64,000 nucleotides of DNA from Aptenodytes patagonicus (taxonomy: Eukaryota; Chordata; Aves; Sphenisciformes; Spheniscidae): NCBI RefSeq assembly GCF_965638725.1, contig NC_134963.1, forward strand, positions 3,913,501 through 3,977,500. Reading direction: 5' to 3'. Below the pieces are notes generated by a model. It did no database searches and was not told the origin of the DNA. It saw nothing but the letters and a program-made list of their open reading frames with translations. Position numbers and translations under genes: made by a program. Shown here piece after piece: positions 14,001 to 26,724 of this stretch; position 1 is the stretch's first letter; every line of letters starts with the position of its first letter.

Positions 14001-15089
14001 GATTTGCACATTGCTATTTATAGGATGAGCACTTAAAAACCCCCCACTTTTTTCATGGACCAGCAGAGGGGCTACTTTAATCAGAAGGCAGCGCAGGCAG
14101 AAGAGAACTATTTGTCATTCATTATTGCAATTTATTATGTCCCCGATACGCAAAGGCAAAGCCTTTATGAAGAACAGTTCTGAAGAAATACTGCTGCTGA
14201 GGTTAAGTAGGCAACTGCCCTTCAAAACCGCATTTGTTTCAGAAATTTTCATTCTGTTTTTGATAACTCCTATATAGCCGTTCCCCCCAAATAATCTAAA
14301 CAAAATTCCTCTGATCCTAGGTAATATTAGTAAACAGAGCCTAAGCAGCTAATGTACTTTATAGCATTATGTGAATCTGTGCAGAACACGATATTTGGAT
14401 TGTAGAGCTGTTGACAAAAGACTGATATTGTTCAGGCAACCACGGCCCACGTGTCAGGCTTCTGTAGTTCCACTCCACCAGAATAAGCATCTGGGAAAGG
14501 TGATAGAGGGAAGTCGATTGCTCCCTCTATACAGATAAATAATTCTTGTTTCCTGAATTTGAAAATCAAGCAAGTGCATCTTGTTTTGGGATGCATTCTC
14601 AAACACTACTGCAAGTACTGTAACAACACTTTCTCCATGCTGGCCAGGATTTAGGGTTGCATTCAATTTTCAAGAGTTGATTCTATAAAACCTAAATGTA
14701 AAAATACTGTCATAATCGTAAGCAAGTATACCAAATTTTCCAAGCTTAAAATGATTTTCAGACATTGAGTTGGCAGAGTCCTGATGTAAATGATTTACTA
14801 GATTTACAGATTTACCTGCTGAAAGGCTGGGCACAGCTTTAATCCATGACACAGCCTCATGAAAACTGGGCTTGGGGGAATGCAAGGAGGAGCCATCTCT
14901 GCTAGCCCTCCTACCCCTTCAGGCCACAACTCCTCCTGTTTTTTGGTCTCCTTCTAGCAGAGATCACATTTAACACTGCAATTTCTTTCTGCAGTGTTTT
15001 TTTGTCACTAGTGCCCTGTGTAAAGATACGGTTAGTTTAGACCGGTAAACCCCATTAATGAAATTTGCCTGGTATGCCCCTTCAACATT
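11051..15089. other. Intergenic, nothing recognised
   Basis: AT-rich, with a (TTTTG)n-like stretch near 12144-12160. No open frame beyond about 100 codons, no RNA gene and no preserved transposon. A 9-bp hairpin, AACACTGCA/TGCAGTGTT, sits at 14972-14998. Confidence 0.65.
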
Positions 15090-15175
15090 AATATCCACAT
15101 TTTATAGATGGGCAAACAGAGGCAGAGAGGTTAAATGATTTCCATAAAGCCTGAGCCAGTCTCTTTCTGGAATTA
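15090..15175 (-). mobile_element. MIR-type SINE core, reverse orientation
   Basis: CCACATTTTATAGATGGGCA followed by AACAGAGGCAGAGAGGTTAA and ATGATTTCC matches the reverse complement of the MIR core (cattttacagatgaggaaac, then tgaggcacagagaggttaag). Only the core is clear; both ends fade into unique sequence. Confidence 0.75.
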
Positions 15176-18100
15176 GAAAATTTGCTAGTACCTATAGTTA
15201 TGTCATTCTGTGAATGAAATACCCACCAGTGCGGATGTGTGATGTCTTTATGGACTTACTAACTGTTAGGATGAATTTTACCCAACACGTGCAATGCATT
15301 TAAAAATACACTTGATTTTATTTGAAAATAAAGCATTTGTTTTGCACTTTGCTGAATCGGGCCCCAAGTAAATAAAGACCGATTACATTCTAAACCTCTC
15401 TTCCATACATTCTTAATGTACAAGTGCAATGCATTATTCTTCCAGTTCCAGAGTAAAGGATATACTCATTTGGATCTACAGAAACATCTATAAATGGAAA
15501 AGCCAGAGAACTGGTGGGTTGCGGGGTTTTTTGCTTGTTAGTTTAACCAAACATGGGGCTGCCTTGTAGATATACATTCCCAAAGCTGGCAATGGCATTT
15601 GGTTCCATTTCACTGTCCCATTACTCCGGACATACCTCTTCAGTGGGTTATATTTTACTGTCAAATTGAGGGGGAGGGAAGGAGACCCAAGGATTTTGAA
15701 GGAAGCAAGCAAGAACATAAGGTGTCAGAAAAAATAGTGATACCAAGGACATAAGGACATAACTATGTAGCGTATGATTGAATTAGGAGCAGCTGATCCA
15801 CATCCAGGCAGATTCATGGAGCCATCATGAATGTTCTTAATAATGCAATTCCATCCAGACTGTGTTATTAGTTCAGTAGAGATTTTACCCCCAGAGCATC
15901 TGCAGACTTTGATTTGGATCCAGGGAATTGCTTAACAGCTGGAAAATTTTAAAAGCTGAATGGGAATTTTGTGTTATGTAATTTTCTCATCTCGATGAAT
16001 GGGGGAGTTAGGCATGTGACTTTAGTTAGCACTGATGGAAGTTACCCTTCCATTAGTATGTATGGAAAGGAGAATGCACCCTCAAGATCTTGATATGTGC
16101 TAGCTTGAGCCTATTATCTATCTGTATGCTACAAAGAACAGTAATGAGTTCAGTATTGGTATGAAGTCTCATGAAATAGTCTAAGATTTTTAAGCGTGCA
16201 TTTGATTTAGGCATCAACAGAATTAAACAGAAACTGTTTCTTGCAGTCAATATAGGTAGCAGCATTTAACAAAGCTGCCTTAACTGCCTCTTTTGTTAAC
16301 TGTTAATTGTTTGAGCTGAAGTCTTCATTGCTGAGTATCTGGTTATGGCCATTATGTGAGATGAAATGTTTTAGTCTTTTATAAGGATGGACTTAGGGAA
16401 AAAAGGATGATTTGCTCAAAAAAAAAAAGTTCTTGGTTTGTTCTTTTTCTGAGAGGCTTATATTACTTCAGGTTTTATGATAAAAAATTGAAGGAGGGGT
16501 ATATGTTTTTGAAGGAAAGACAGCCTTTTTCATTAAGAATACAAATTTGACAGTTCAAAGGAAGTTTTGCTGAGTGCTAACTGTCCAAAAAGCCTGCACG
16601 TGCACATATTTCATTTGGAAATTAAGATCTCCACAGAGCTTATGGATACCTACATTATATTGTCAAAGAAACTGAGAAGAATTTTTTGGGACTAATCTCT
16701 CCTAGTTAGTAGGACCACTGTGGTGGCAGGCGCTAGGAATCAACCTGGAGACAATACTTTCTATAACCTCACTGCTTCTTCAGAGGCCTGCCTGAATTCC
16801 ATGTAACAGGACAGGGGAGAAAAGGTGTAAATTGCTAAGGTAATAAGAAATGACGACCTTAATTCTGACACTTTCTAACTTCTGAAGGTTTAACTTTTCA
16901 ACCAGAACATTCTTTTAATTTGTTAGCTTCTTATTATGGGTAGCTCTGGTTGGGAAGCTGTATTGCGTAGTAGGGATGCTCACCTATTGCTTGTTCAAAA
17001 GTGGACACGTCCCTGTCGACCTGAACTTCTTTTGAGATTTTGGCCTAATGTTGATCAATTAACTTTACTGCGAGATGAACCATTTTTATAAGATGTTGGC
17101 AGCAAAAGAGTTTATCTGGAGAAAAAAGCCCTTCTGTATTCAATCTAAGTTATGAACAAAAGCATGCATGGTTTTTTGTATAGCTCCATCTTTATCGCAC
17201 ACAGGCTGTAGCTGTAAGTTTTGTCTCACAATGTCTCCAGCTCTAACCCACCCGTTTAAGATAATCGCCCGTTTGTCACCGTGTCTTTGCCAGAGATAAC
17301 TGACCCCGCCACTGAGCTGACAAAGTAGTTCCTGACACAGCTTCAGGCCAATTAGCCAAGAGAGTTTAGGCAGTTTAAATAGGGGGCTGAGGTTATCTGC
17401 CTGGAACAGATATTGCCTGTGGAATGAGTAGCCCCACAAAACATTGCCAGCATAATGGTAGGATTCAGCTTACGCTACATAAGATTTTGAACTGGTACAG
17501 TTGTATGGGGAAACTACTTATGAGGACTATGTATGACTAGAGGACGACTTACGACTTGTAGGTCTTGCATGTGACATGAGGATCCATGAAGAGGATGACT
17601 GCAGATCTTAATTTGCTTGTTTCTAGCATTGATAGGAAAAACCCTCTGCATTCTATATCCTGTCCCGCTGTATAAATTTCTGACATGGGTCTTCAATTAC
17701 CACTAATTATGTATTCAAAGGAAGAGTAAGGATGTTCCTGTTTTTCTAGAGGGGGTGAAAAAATCATGTTTCTCTGAGCTTAGCTTTAAAATCTCTGCAT
17801 CCTCATTCTCTATTTCAAAAGCAAAGCTGATGCCATGAGGCACTGCAGGAATTTGGAAAATATGCTTTGCTTTTGAAACAGAAGCTTCAAATCCACTTTA
17901 AATCCCATATAAAAGCTAGTCCAAGAAAGTCAATGAATGGATCATGATCAAAGTCTCTTTATTGAATTTTCTAACAGCTTCCAACAAAATATGTTTTAAA
18001 AGGAACTGACTGCATCAAGTGCTTTCCAGAAAGCTGAAATGATAACTCTCAGTTCATGATAGCTGGGAGAAGTAAGAGATGAAACCTCAGTGCCTACATA

Positions 18101-21100
18101 TGGGCTGTTTTATATGAGTTGCCAAACAGTTCTGAATTCCAAAATATTCTGTGGGAAATTTATCATTTCAACTTTCAACAAAGAAATGGAAACATTGTGT
18201 TTCTTAAGGACTACTGCCAAACAAAAATGCCCACAATGCGCGGTACTGTATTCTGGGAGTACCTTTGACTTACCTCTGCCGTGCTATCACTAAGTAACAC
18301 CGCTTATGAACAAAGGTACTGGTCCTTAAATTTATTGAGTCTAATTTCTCATTTTAAACATTTTACATGTGATTCCCTCATTGCTTCTTTCCTTCTGCAC
18401 GGCAGGACAGAGTTAATACAAAATGCTTAGAATGATCAGGATGGAAGTATCTAACAGCTAGTTTGCTCCACGGTCATTGCTCAAGGTACAAAGCAAAAGG
18501 GAATTAACTGTGATGCTGCAAGTAGCCAAATGCATAGCTGGTTACTGAGCAACCATTTTAGTCTAAAATCTTGTTGAAAAACCTTAGGGTAAAATACTTC
18601 TGTGGCATGTGGACTTTGTAAGCCATTCGATGGGGTTCTGTACCTTTTACAGAACTCCACAGGACAGCTGAAAAAAAGCCCCAAACAAATAAAAAGCCCA
18701 GATAAAACGTTTCACCTGTTGAATTTGCAGATTGAAGTCCAATGATAGAATATTGGTTTCATGCATATTTTTTCAGGACTTGTTAACTCCAAAGAAAAAA
18801 GGATTTATCCCTGAAAGTTTCCATGCAGACAACTATCAGTTTAAATCGGAATTAGGTTCATGAAAGGCTTGTGGAGTCAGATACATTTAGTTTAATAATT
18901 GTAGTTTCATGAGGTTTACTTATTTAGTAGGAGACTTGCACATGGCTGATTATACTGAAGTTTCTTTTTTGTTGCCTTTGTATTGAAGTGGGAAGGGGCA
19001 AATTTTTGTATTTTGTAGACAACTTTGAGCCTGTGAGTAATAAGGCAAAACACTGTAGTCTATTAAAGAGGTTGTGCTTATCAATAAGCCTCAGGAAACA
19101 ATTCCAAATACTGCTGTCACGACAGGGCACACAAGCATTGCTAACATCATTACAACCTAAACCACCTCAGAAGATAGATGGTGTGGAATACATAGACATC
19201 ACTGTAAAATGACAGACATTTATATTCACCTGTATAGAAACTGAAAAAGGTAAGATAAAATAAATGAGTGAGATGGTTGAGATTGTTCCTTACAAGGCCC
19301 CTCCTAAGGTGTTGGGTTGAGAAATTCAAGGGCCAGGTATGGTTTTCCAGTACCGGGAATCTGGCTGTGGGTCACTGTAAAGTGGGTAATGCTCCACAGC
19401 TCCCACGGTGACATAAATCTGTGAGTTGCCTGTCAAATGAGTTTTCGAGGATTTTTTGTACTGTAACTATGAACACAAATACTGATACCTTTCTTCATAT
19501 AGAGTTGTACTACCTTGAATAATGTTTTTGTAGCATTCAACAGGACTCTTCATAATGCTAACCAATAACAGCATGGGTGCCAGAATTCAGCCTTTGATCT
19601 TTTGCTAACTGAGTCATTGCTGAGGTGAATAATTTACTACGAGGACAGAAAGTTGAGCAGTGATAGAAGGAATTTGCTGAATTATGATTTCTGGTTCCTT
19701 TCTACAAGTGTCTGCCAATGCAAATTCTAAATGCTGAGTTAGACAAAGTTAGGTTCAATTCATTGTTTCAAGCCTGTTGTGCCCACAGCATTTTCCTGCA
19801 TTTAAATCCCGATCTAGGAATTGTATTGCACAACAAATCTCGTAATAAGCATTCACAAAAAAATTCACCTTCAGAAGGTATGGCCCAATGTACGTGAAAG
19901 TTTCCCTGTGTTTGAATCATGCCTGTGGCTTCACAGGGAATTGAAAGTACTCCTCCCCTCTTAACTGGCACTTAACATTTCTTGGTGTTTAACAGTAATG
20001 CCCCTGTTTCTCTGCATGTTGCCTACCTGTTCCCTAAAGATATCAGAAAGCAGATAATTCTATTTGTGAAGTACGGTATTGTGCTAAAATGGAAGATGTT
20101 GTGGAGATGTGAAACATTTTTTGCATTAGATTCAGGGACAAGCTATTTGTCCGCTAGGCTCGGATGTACCTCCATTGTTTTGTCTTGGGCAGTCTGGCCC
20201 CCCTTGTACGACATAACACCTAGAGCAAAGGTATGAGAGTTGGAAAGGCAGCTGGATACCAGCGAGGAAGAGAGAAGTATGTTGGGGAAGAAAGTCTGGT
20301 TAAGGGAAAATGATTATGGAAAATTCATGAGAGATTAGTATTGGTGCACTAGCAGAAGAATGTGTGGGGAAACAGAGAAACCACAGAGAAAGAGAGGGAG
20401 AGAGAAAGACTCGGGGGGCAGGAATGGTCTTCCAGTATAAATTCCAACCAGTGTGGATATTCTTGATCACACTTCAAACAAGTTTTAATTTCAGATTGTT
20501 TCAGCAATTGAGTTTATGTCCCATTTAATTTTCTATTGTCCCTAGATTTATATCCTGTCCTGTGTACAACCATCTGTTCCTTGGTTTTTGGAACTCTAAC
20601 AAAATTTGATATAAAAAATAATGTTTACCTTTAAATCATTTTCCATGTAGCCCTCTTTTCTTCTGTGTATTTTGTGTTAACTTCAATAGTTGAGCGCCCT
20701 GCGTTTTTAGCTACCACCTCATAGCCCTGACCTATAGCATTCCCCATATTGTATATAACCACAGAGAGGACTGTGATGTTAAATACAAAAGAGAAATAGG
20801 AGTGTTGTAAGGTCATATGCTTCTTGCATAAGGGATTTCAAAGGAAGCAATTGTTTAAAGGATTGGAAGATGACAGAAAATAATCTGTGTAATCCAACAA
20901 TCAAAACCTGTATTCATTAGCACAGGGAACTTTGTTGGGTGCCTCAGAAAATGGAAAGGTGAGTAGTCAAACTGAGAGCAGCTCTTTAATTTCCCACATT
21001 TCAAGGCGCAAAGAATAGGCTCTGTGTGTTTGGACTATTGTAGTTTTGACTTTCATATTTCTAAACCTCAGGATTTAGATCTGAATCTTGAAAGTGATTC

Positions 21101-23750
21101 AGACTTTCGCCAGTTCTCCTGTCCTCAGCTGAAATACAATGTTGAGTTTTTTTGAAATAATTGTGCAGCTATGTCCATTCCTTCAATAAGGCATTTTCTA
21201 CATGAGCAGAATTCTTTGAAGTGTGGAGCCATGAAGATGGTGAGGGCCAAAGGTGAAAGCTGTGCAATAGAAGTTTACATTCCAGTCAGAGAACGGGTTG
21301 GAGGGGTGAAGGAATTAGTCTATTGATATTCAGTGCTTTGACCTGCTAACAATAACTGTGGCACGGGGGTTATAACAGCGGCACATCCCTACATTGTGTA
21401 TCAGTGGAGAGAGACAGACCTTATCTGCTTTAGTTCGCTTCGGAGGAAAAATCGGCAGGGCTTTTGCCATGTGGTCACCAGTCGCTGCTACTGGGGAGAA
21501 TGGTGAAAAAATTGTTCATAATTCCTCCATCATTGCATTGGGTCTAATAATAAGTCAGCTACAGATCTGCAATATGACGGGCTTTTTTCAAAATGTGATG
21601 CTGGGAAAGAGAAAATAAATTAATAGGGTATTCTGTGCTGGATTTTAAAGGGCATATAGACTAAGGAAAGCAACTCCCTGCTGCTTTTTTCCCCTTTAAG
21701 ATAAAAAAAAATCCTCTTTTTCACTTTGAAAGTATTTTTTCTAAAAAATAATCAAAGCAACACCAACAATTTTTTGACACCAGAGAATACTTTTCCCTTG
21801 GTATACAGCACATTTATAACACAGCTCAGCTAGCCCTGAGGGTAAAATTTTGTGCTGGGGATCTGCAATTTTACTAATGCAAACCCAATAAGATTTAGCC
21901 CATACAGTGGAAAAGGCACTAGCCAGTTGACATTTAGCTAGCAAGGCACACCGGGCTCTGGCTCTGGTTCTGCCTCCAACCTCTACCTCTAGCAATCACT
22001 TCCCAAATCCCTGGTTTTGCTTTGTCTCCTGCCATTTGTCACTACCTTGGCAAGGATGGCTTATCAGCTAGATGCTAGCATAATGCGTCTAATAAAATAG
22101 TAAAATATTATGTAACATGAGGCACAAATCAGTGAACAGTTTAGATTCTGTTTGTTCTTAGAATTGAAAAATTTAGACACGTAGGTAACTTGATTACATC
22201 ACCTAGTTCATTTTTTTGGTGAGTGTAGGACTGTTTTCAGGCTCTGGCCTGGCATCTTTTCTATGAATTCAGACTGGAAACTTTTTTTTCCCCCCCATAT
22301 AAAATAAATCATGAGCTTAGTATTCTACCTTACCTAATAAACCCTCCTCCATAGCTGCCAGCCCACAGAAGTCACAGGCCTAAGATCAATGGGCTGTCTG
22401 TACTGCTCACTCCTCAGAGGCAGAAGTGCTCAGTTGTTACTGGCCAGGGATCCCAGGTGTGGCAGTTAAATAACCTGCCATTTTATTAAAGGGCAGACAG
22501 ACTGCAGCCATAGCGCTGTAAGACATGGTCTGGTGAATGCAAATGATAGTCATTCCCAAGGATTTTGAAAAGAAGATGAAAAAGGGCTTTTCACTTGGCA
22601 ACAAGATGCCAACGTTTTGGAAAAACATTTTAGCTCTGTAGCAGAGCTCCCAAGGCATGCTGGGGAGATGAAGTCCTGTTATTTCTTAAGAATAAATAGT
22701 ATCCTTTATCACCAGAAGCTGGTCAGAGACGAAGCAGTGACTCAGAGACCTGGTCAGTACTTTATCTATTGAGTCAACCTGCACTTTATGGTCATCTCCA
22801 AATGCCTTAGTTTGCTTCTCAATGAATGTCTGAAAACCCCAGGCCAGAAAACTATGTAGTGTCTTTTGTTTAACATATTCAAGAAGCAGCTTCATAATGC
22901 AGACCCAAAGGACAGAGAGAGATCACCTTTAATTTTATACGTGCTTATTCAAAGGCTGCTTCAGTCAGAAGGAAAGGTATTTGAGTAAGAATAGCATTCA
23001 GTGTGGTTGTAATTGCAGGTGAGGTGCCATCTGGGCAGTAACCAGCCTAATCTCTAAGGCAAAGTGAACTGCAATGCCAACTGCAAAGCTACTGTAAAAA
23101 CCTACTCCCAAGCAAATAAGAGCCAATAACAGGTTTTCTTTCCAAATGGAGATTTTAATCCTGACAGTGTTGACTTGAATCATACATTAAAATGAAGCAA
23201 GCCTTACAAGCCCCTCATTAATAATTCCTAAACATAACACTGAGTGAACTAATATGCTGAGCTAGCAAACTGTGAACTGTTTGAATGGCTGGTGTGGAGC
23301 ATTCAGCCCAGCCTGTACAAGCAGTTTCCTTCAGAAGATCATAAACCAAATCATTTCAATAATCATTTTGATATATTGCTGCAGCCACATCTCTCTTTGC
23401 AGGGCCACTGACAGAATGGAAGTTAGCTACAGGCACTGGTGCCTCTTCAGCATGCCATGCTGTGGGAGCGCTCACAAAAAATCACAGGCTTTGCCCAATG
23501 TGGCATTTTGTTACTTTACCCTGAGGTGAACTTCAGAAAGATAATTTATGAGACGAAACACTCCTGAACTGTTTGAGTAGGGCTCTGATATGCCAAAGGC
23601 TATCTCCAGTTAGTTAGGTAGACCCTGCTTTACAAAAGACTAGAGTTGATTCAATTCTTGTTAGCATTTTAAATTTCAAGCCTAATTACAGATTTTGAAT
23701 AGCTTTAATTATATATATATATTTTTTTTTAAAAAATAAAAACAAAGTTG
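15176..23750. other. Intergenic, with possible regulatory islands
   Basis: No gene or preserved transposon. Two parts read like constrained regulatory DNA more than neutral desert: about 17190-17460 (clustered CpGs, paired GATA words) and about 22440-22660 (octamer ATGCAAAT, CATTCC). See the findings; conservation is untested. Confidence 0.5.
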
Positions 23751-23920
23751 ATGTAGTGGTCAATATATTAGCCCTGGATGTATAAAAGCTATATTCAAAT
23801 TCCTACTCTGCCCAGACCTCTTGAGTGACCCTGGGTAAGTCATTTCACACCTCCTTGCCTCAGTTTCCCATTTGTGTAATGGAGATAAAATTATTTGTCT
23901 AACTCCTAGGGACATAGTGA
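23751..23920 (+). mobile_element. MIR-type ancient SINE relic
   Basis: The order of motifs follows the MIR consensus along about 170 bp: a TGTAGTGGTCAA start (tRNA-like head), ATTCAAATTCCTACTCTGCC (B-box region), GAGTGACCCTGGGTAAGTCA, then TTGCCTCAGTTTCCC, GTGTAATGGAGATAA and a decayed tail. MIR is a tRNA-derived SINE active before the amniote radiation, so copies in birds are old and diverged. A (TA)n and poly-T tract (about 23710-23730) lies just upstream. Recognised from memory of the consensus, not from a search. Confidence 0.85.
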
Positions 23921-24679
23921 ACACAATGGTCTGACAAATCTCAGTCTATTTGCATTATTGTCTTTTGTGTTACTGTAGAGCTGAGGATGTGTCATCAGGA
24001 TCCCACGGAGGGAGGTCTTATGCAAAACATAAGAAAATGAGGGACTTTGTCTCAGAGAGCTGCCATCGGAAATAAGAAATGGATACAGACAGATGGGAGA
24101 GTCCAGCAAAATAATGAACAATATTAATCATTATGACAGGTTGTGATCTTTAAAAACCAGCAGCCAAATAGTTAAAAATGAAAGTTTTTAGTGGTGTAAT
24201 GTAAGGCTGTACCATGAATATTTAAGAGATGCCTCTCTCAAGAACGAGGGCCAGTGTGGGAGATAGCACAAAGGTGTTTGTTTGAAATTGAACTATTAGG
24301 TTGATTAGTTAAAGCTCAGATATTTTTCCACATATGCAGAATAAACGACTAGCACACCAGTGGGAGACAGTGAACAGAACGCATCAGTTGAATGTGGCTT
24401 ATAATACAGTCATGTTTTCAGCTCTGCTATTACCTTTCATTAAAGTTATTAACAGAGATTTGTTACGAAACTACTTTTGTGAGCACTGTCCAGCACAGCC
24501 TGCTCGGCTAGTGGTCAGCTAACGGCGTGAATGAAGTGTGAGAGAAGCCGCCACATCTTTTTCTCAGCTGCCCCTGTTTTACTTCCCCCTCCCAACCCTG
24601 TACTGAATTTCTAGTGGTTTTCTTTAATTTCACATGTTGAAAAGACTGAGTGATCCTTTTCCTCAGATGGTCTTTCTAG

Positions 24680-24725
24680 AACCCCCAACAGAGTGTGAAT
24701 AATTATTCCCACTCTGTTGGGGCTT
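24680..24725. repeat. 46-bp near-perfect palindrome without a loop
   Basis: The two 23-base arms pair with only two mismatches (24696/24709 and 24682/24723). The outer core is CCCCAACAGAGTG (24683-24695) against CACTCTGTTGGGG (24710-24722), and the centre GAATAATTATTC (24697-24708) is itself a perfect 12-base palindrome. It could extrude a cruciform, fold as a long hairpin if transcribed, or be what is left of a small inverted-repeat element. No target-site duplication is obvious. Confidence 0.9.
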
Positions 24726-26674
24726 TGATAAGACTCTTATGGCTGCCTTTTGCTCAGCCTCTCAGCCTTTGTTCCTGCTAAAGTTATTTTCTTTCTTAGG
24801 AAATGAAAAAAAGAAGGTAAAAACTGTAACACGATCAAGCAAAATTGTAATTTTAATAATAGTAATAATAATAAAAATATTGACTTGAAAATTATAAATA
24901 TTTGGTCAAATCCCTCTGGTAAGTGGGTAACCATCATGTGTTTACTTCTATTTTTAAAGAGAGCAATTTAGAAAAATAATTGGCTGGAAAGGAGTTTGAG
25001 AGGTGTCTGAACATGAACTTTGACTTCTGTCTGGAAGCAGTGTCCTGGCCATCTAGTTTAGACTGAATATGATCTCTAATATTTAATGGATGCCACAGGT
25101 TTGAAAGCTTTTATAGCTTTGTTGTGAGTATTGAGAAACAAGCATATTTAGAAACATATGTGATAAACTGGGAGGCCCTATGATACAGGAATCAAAGCAC
25201 ATAGCTGCCTTCTCTTCCCCATTGAAAAAGGCACAGAAGGTATTACTGTTGACTAAACAAAAAGCTTTGTCTGAACGTATGTATGCTCTGATGCTCACGG
25301 GACTCGGGAAAGAGGTTAATCCTAAATTCAAACATCCCTTCAAACACTGATTAGCTATCTTAATACAAAGGACCACACATTACAAAGGAGACCATTTTAA
25401 CCTTTCTACCTCAGTTCATGTTCCACCAAACAACCAGGCCAAACTGTTCGCTGTTACTGTAACCGCAATCTGAGGTAATTCAATAAGGCTTATCCAGGTG
25501 TAACTGTAGGCACACTGCAGCCTAATGCACGCACACACAACGGCGGAAGGATAAAAGGAGGAATAGCTTCAAGAAAATAGGTTATTCCAGACTCTTCAAA
25601 AGCAACCTGTAGTTGATGTTTGGGTCTATTATTAAAATTAAATATACCTGAAGCCTACAGGTTTCCACAGCCATCTTATTTTAGGCACTGCAGTGCTGGG
25701 TAGCGGCATGAGATCAAAGTAATGGTGCATACAGATATATTGGCGTTTTGAGATTGGAAGATAAATAATTCATACATTGAAAACAGAGTTGGGTTGGGGA
25801 TATTATAGATTAATTCCATCTCACACTTTTTTTCCTCTCTCTCCCCCCCCTTTTTTTTTGCTAGTGGGAGACCTACTGCCCTTGTCCCTTTCTTCTGATT
25901 TCTGAATCTGCCACAGGCACTGTTAGAATTACAGCAGTGATAAGAAAAAATCAGGCGTGGGATTTGAATTAATGCTTTTAGACAAATCTCCATTCCATCT
26001 CTAATTCTAATGCTAATTACATTTGCAGATCAAAGCCTGTTCGTTAAAGTTTTGCTTTTGAATACATGTAAAGATTTTACTTTTTTGTTTGATTTTTTTT
26101 CCATTTTTGGAGAAATGCTTCTTCCAGTAGAGACCAGATGTTCCTAAAATATCCCTTTGGAACAGCACAGCTTTGGTTCTCTGTTTTCCTTTCTTTGAAT
26201 CTTTTGTATGCATTGGGTACAACATTGTTCTGTTACTGTATAGGCTTTCTGACTTATTTGGTTTCTGTTTAGAAAAAGCCAGTGACAACTTAATAAGTGA
26301 GTGCAAATAATTGCAAATATGTTTAACTGCATGCTCAGCATTGCCAACTGCAGGTATTCAAAATCTGTATCAGCTTCAATAAAATTATGAGATACACTTG
26401 CCATCTGCTTCTACAACTAGGAGGACTAGAAGTTATTTCTTCTCTTCCTTTTTTTTTCTTCCTAGGTGAAGCAGAACCTTTCTAACATGGACTCCTTATA
26501 TTTGGGCTTTCAGAAACAGAAACATAAATGTCATGCAATTAATGATAAAACCATAAAAGCTGGCAACACAGGCACAAGTCTCATTGCACTCAAATTTAGG
26601 CTTGGCATGTCCATACATGTTTGTAGGATCAGAGCCTATTTTGCAAGTGTCAGAGAATGAAAGTCAGGGAAATT

Positions 26675-26724
26675 CAGAAATTTTTAACACCACAACGCAA
26701 GTCAGAGATTTTTAACACCAGAGC
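26675..26724 (+). repeat. 28-bp tandem duplication
   Basis: CAGAAATTTTTAACACCA starts at 26675 and CAGAGATTTTTAACACCA at 26703, a period of 28 with one difference in the shared word. Confidence 0.9.
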
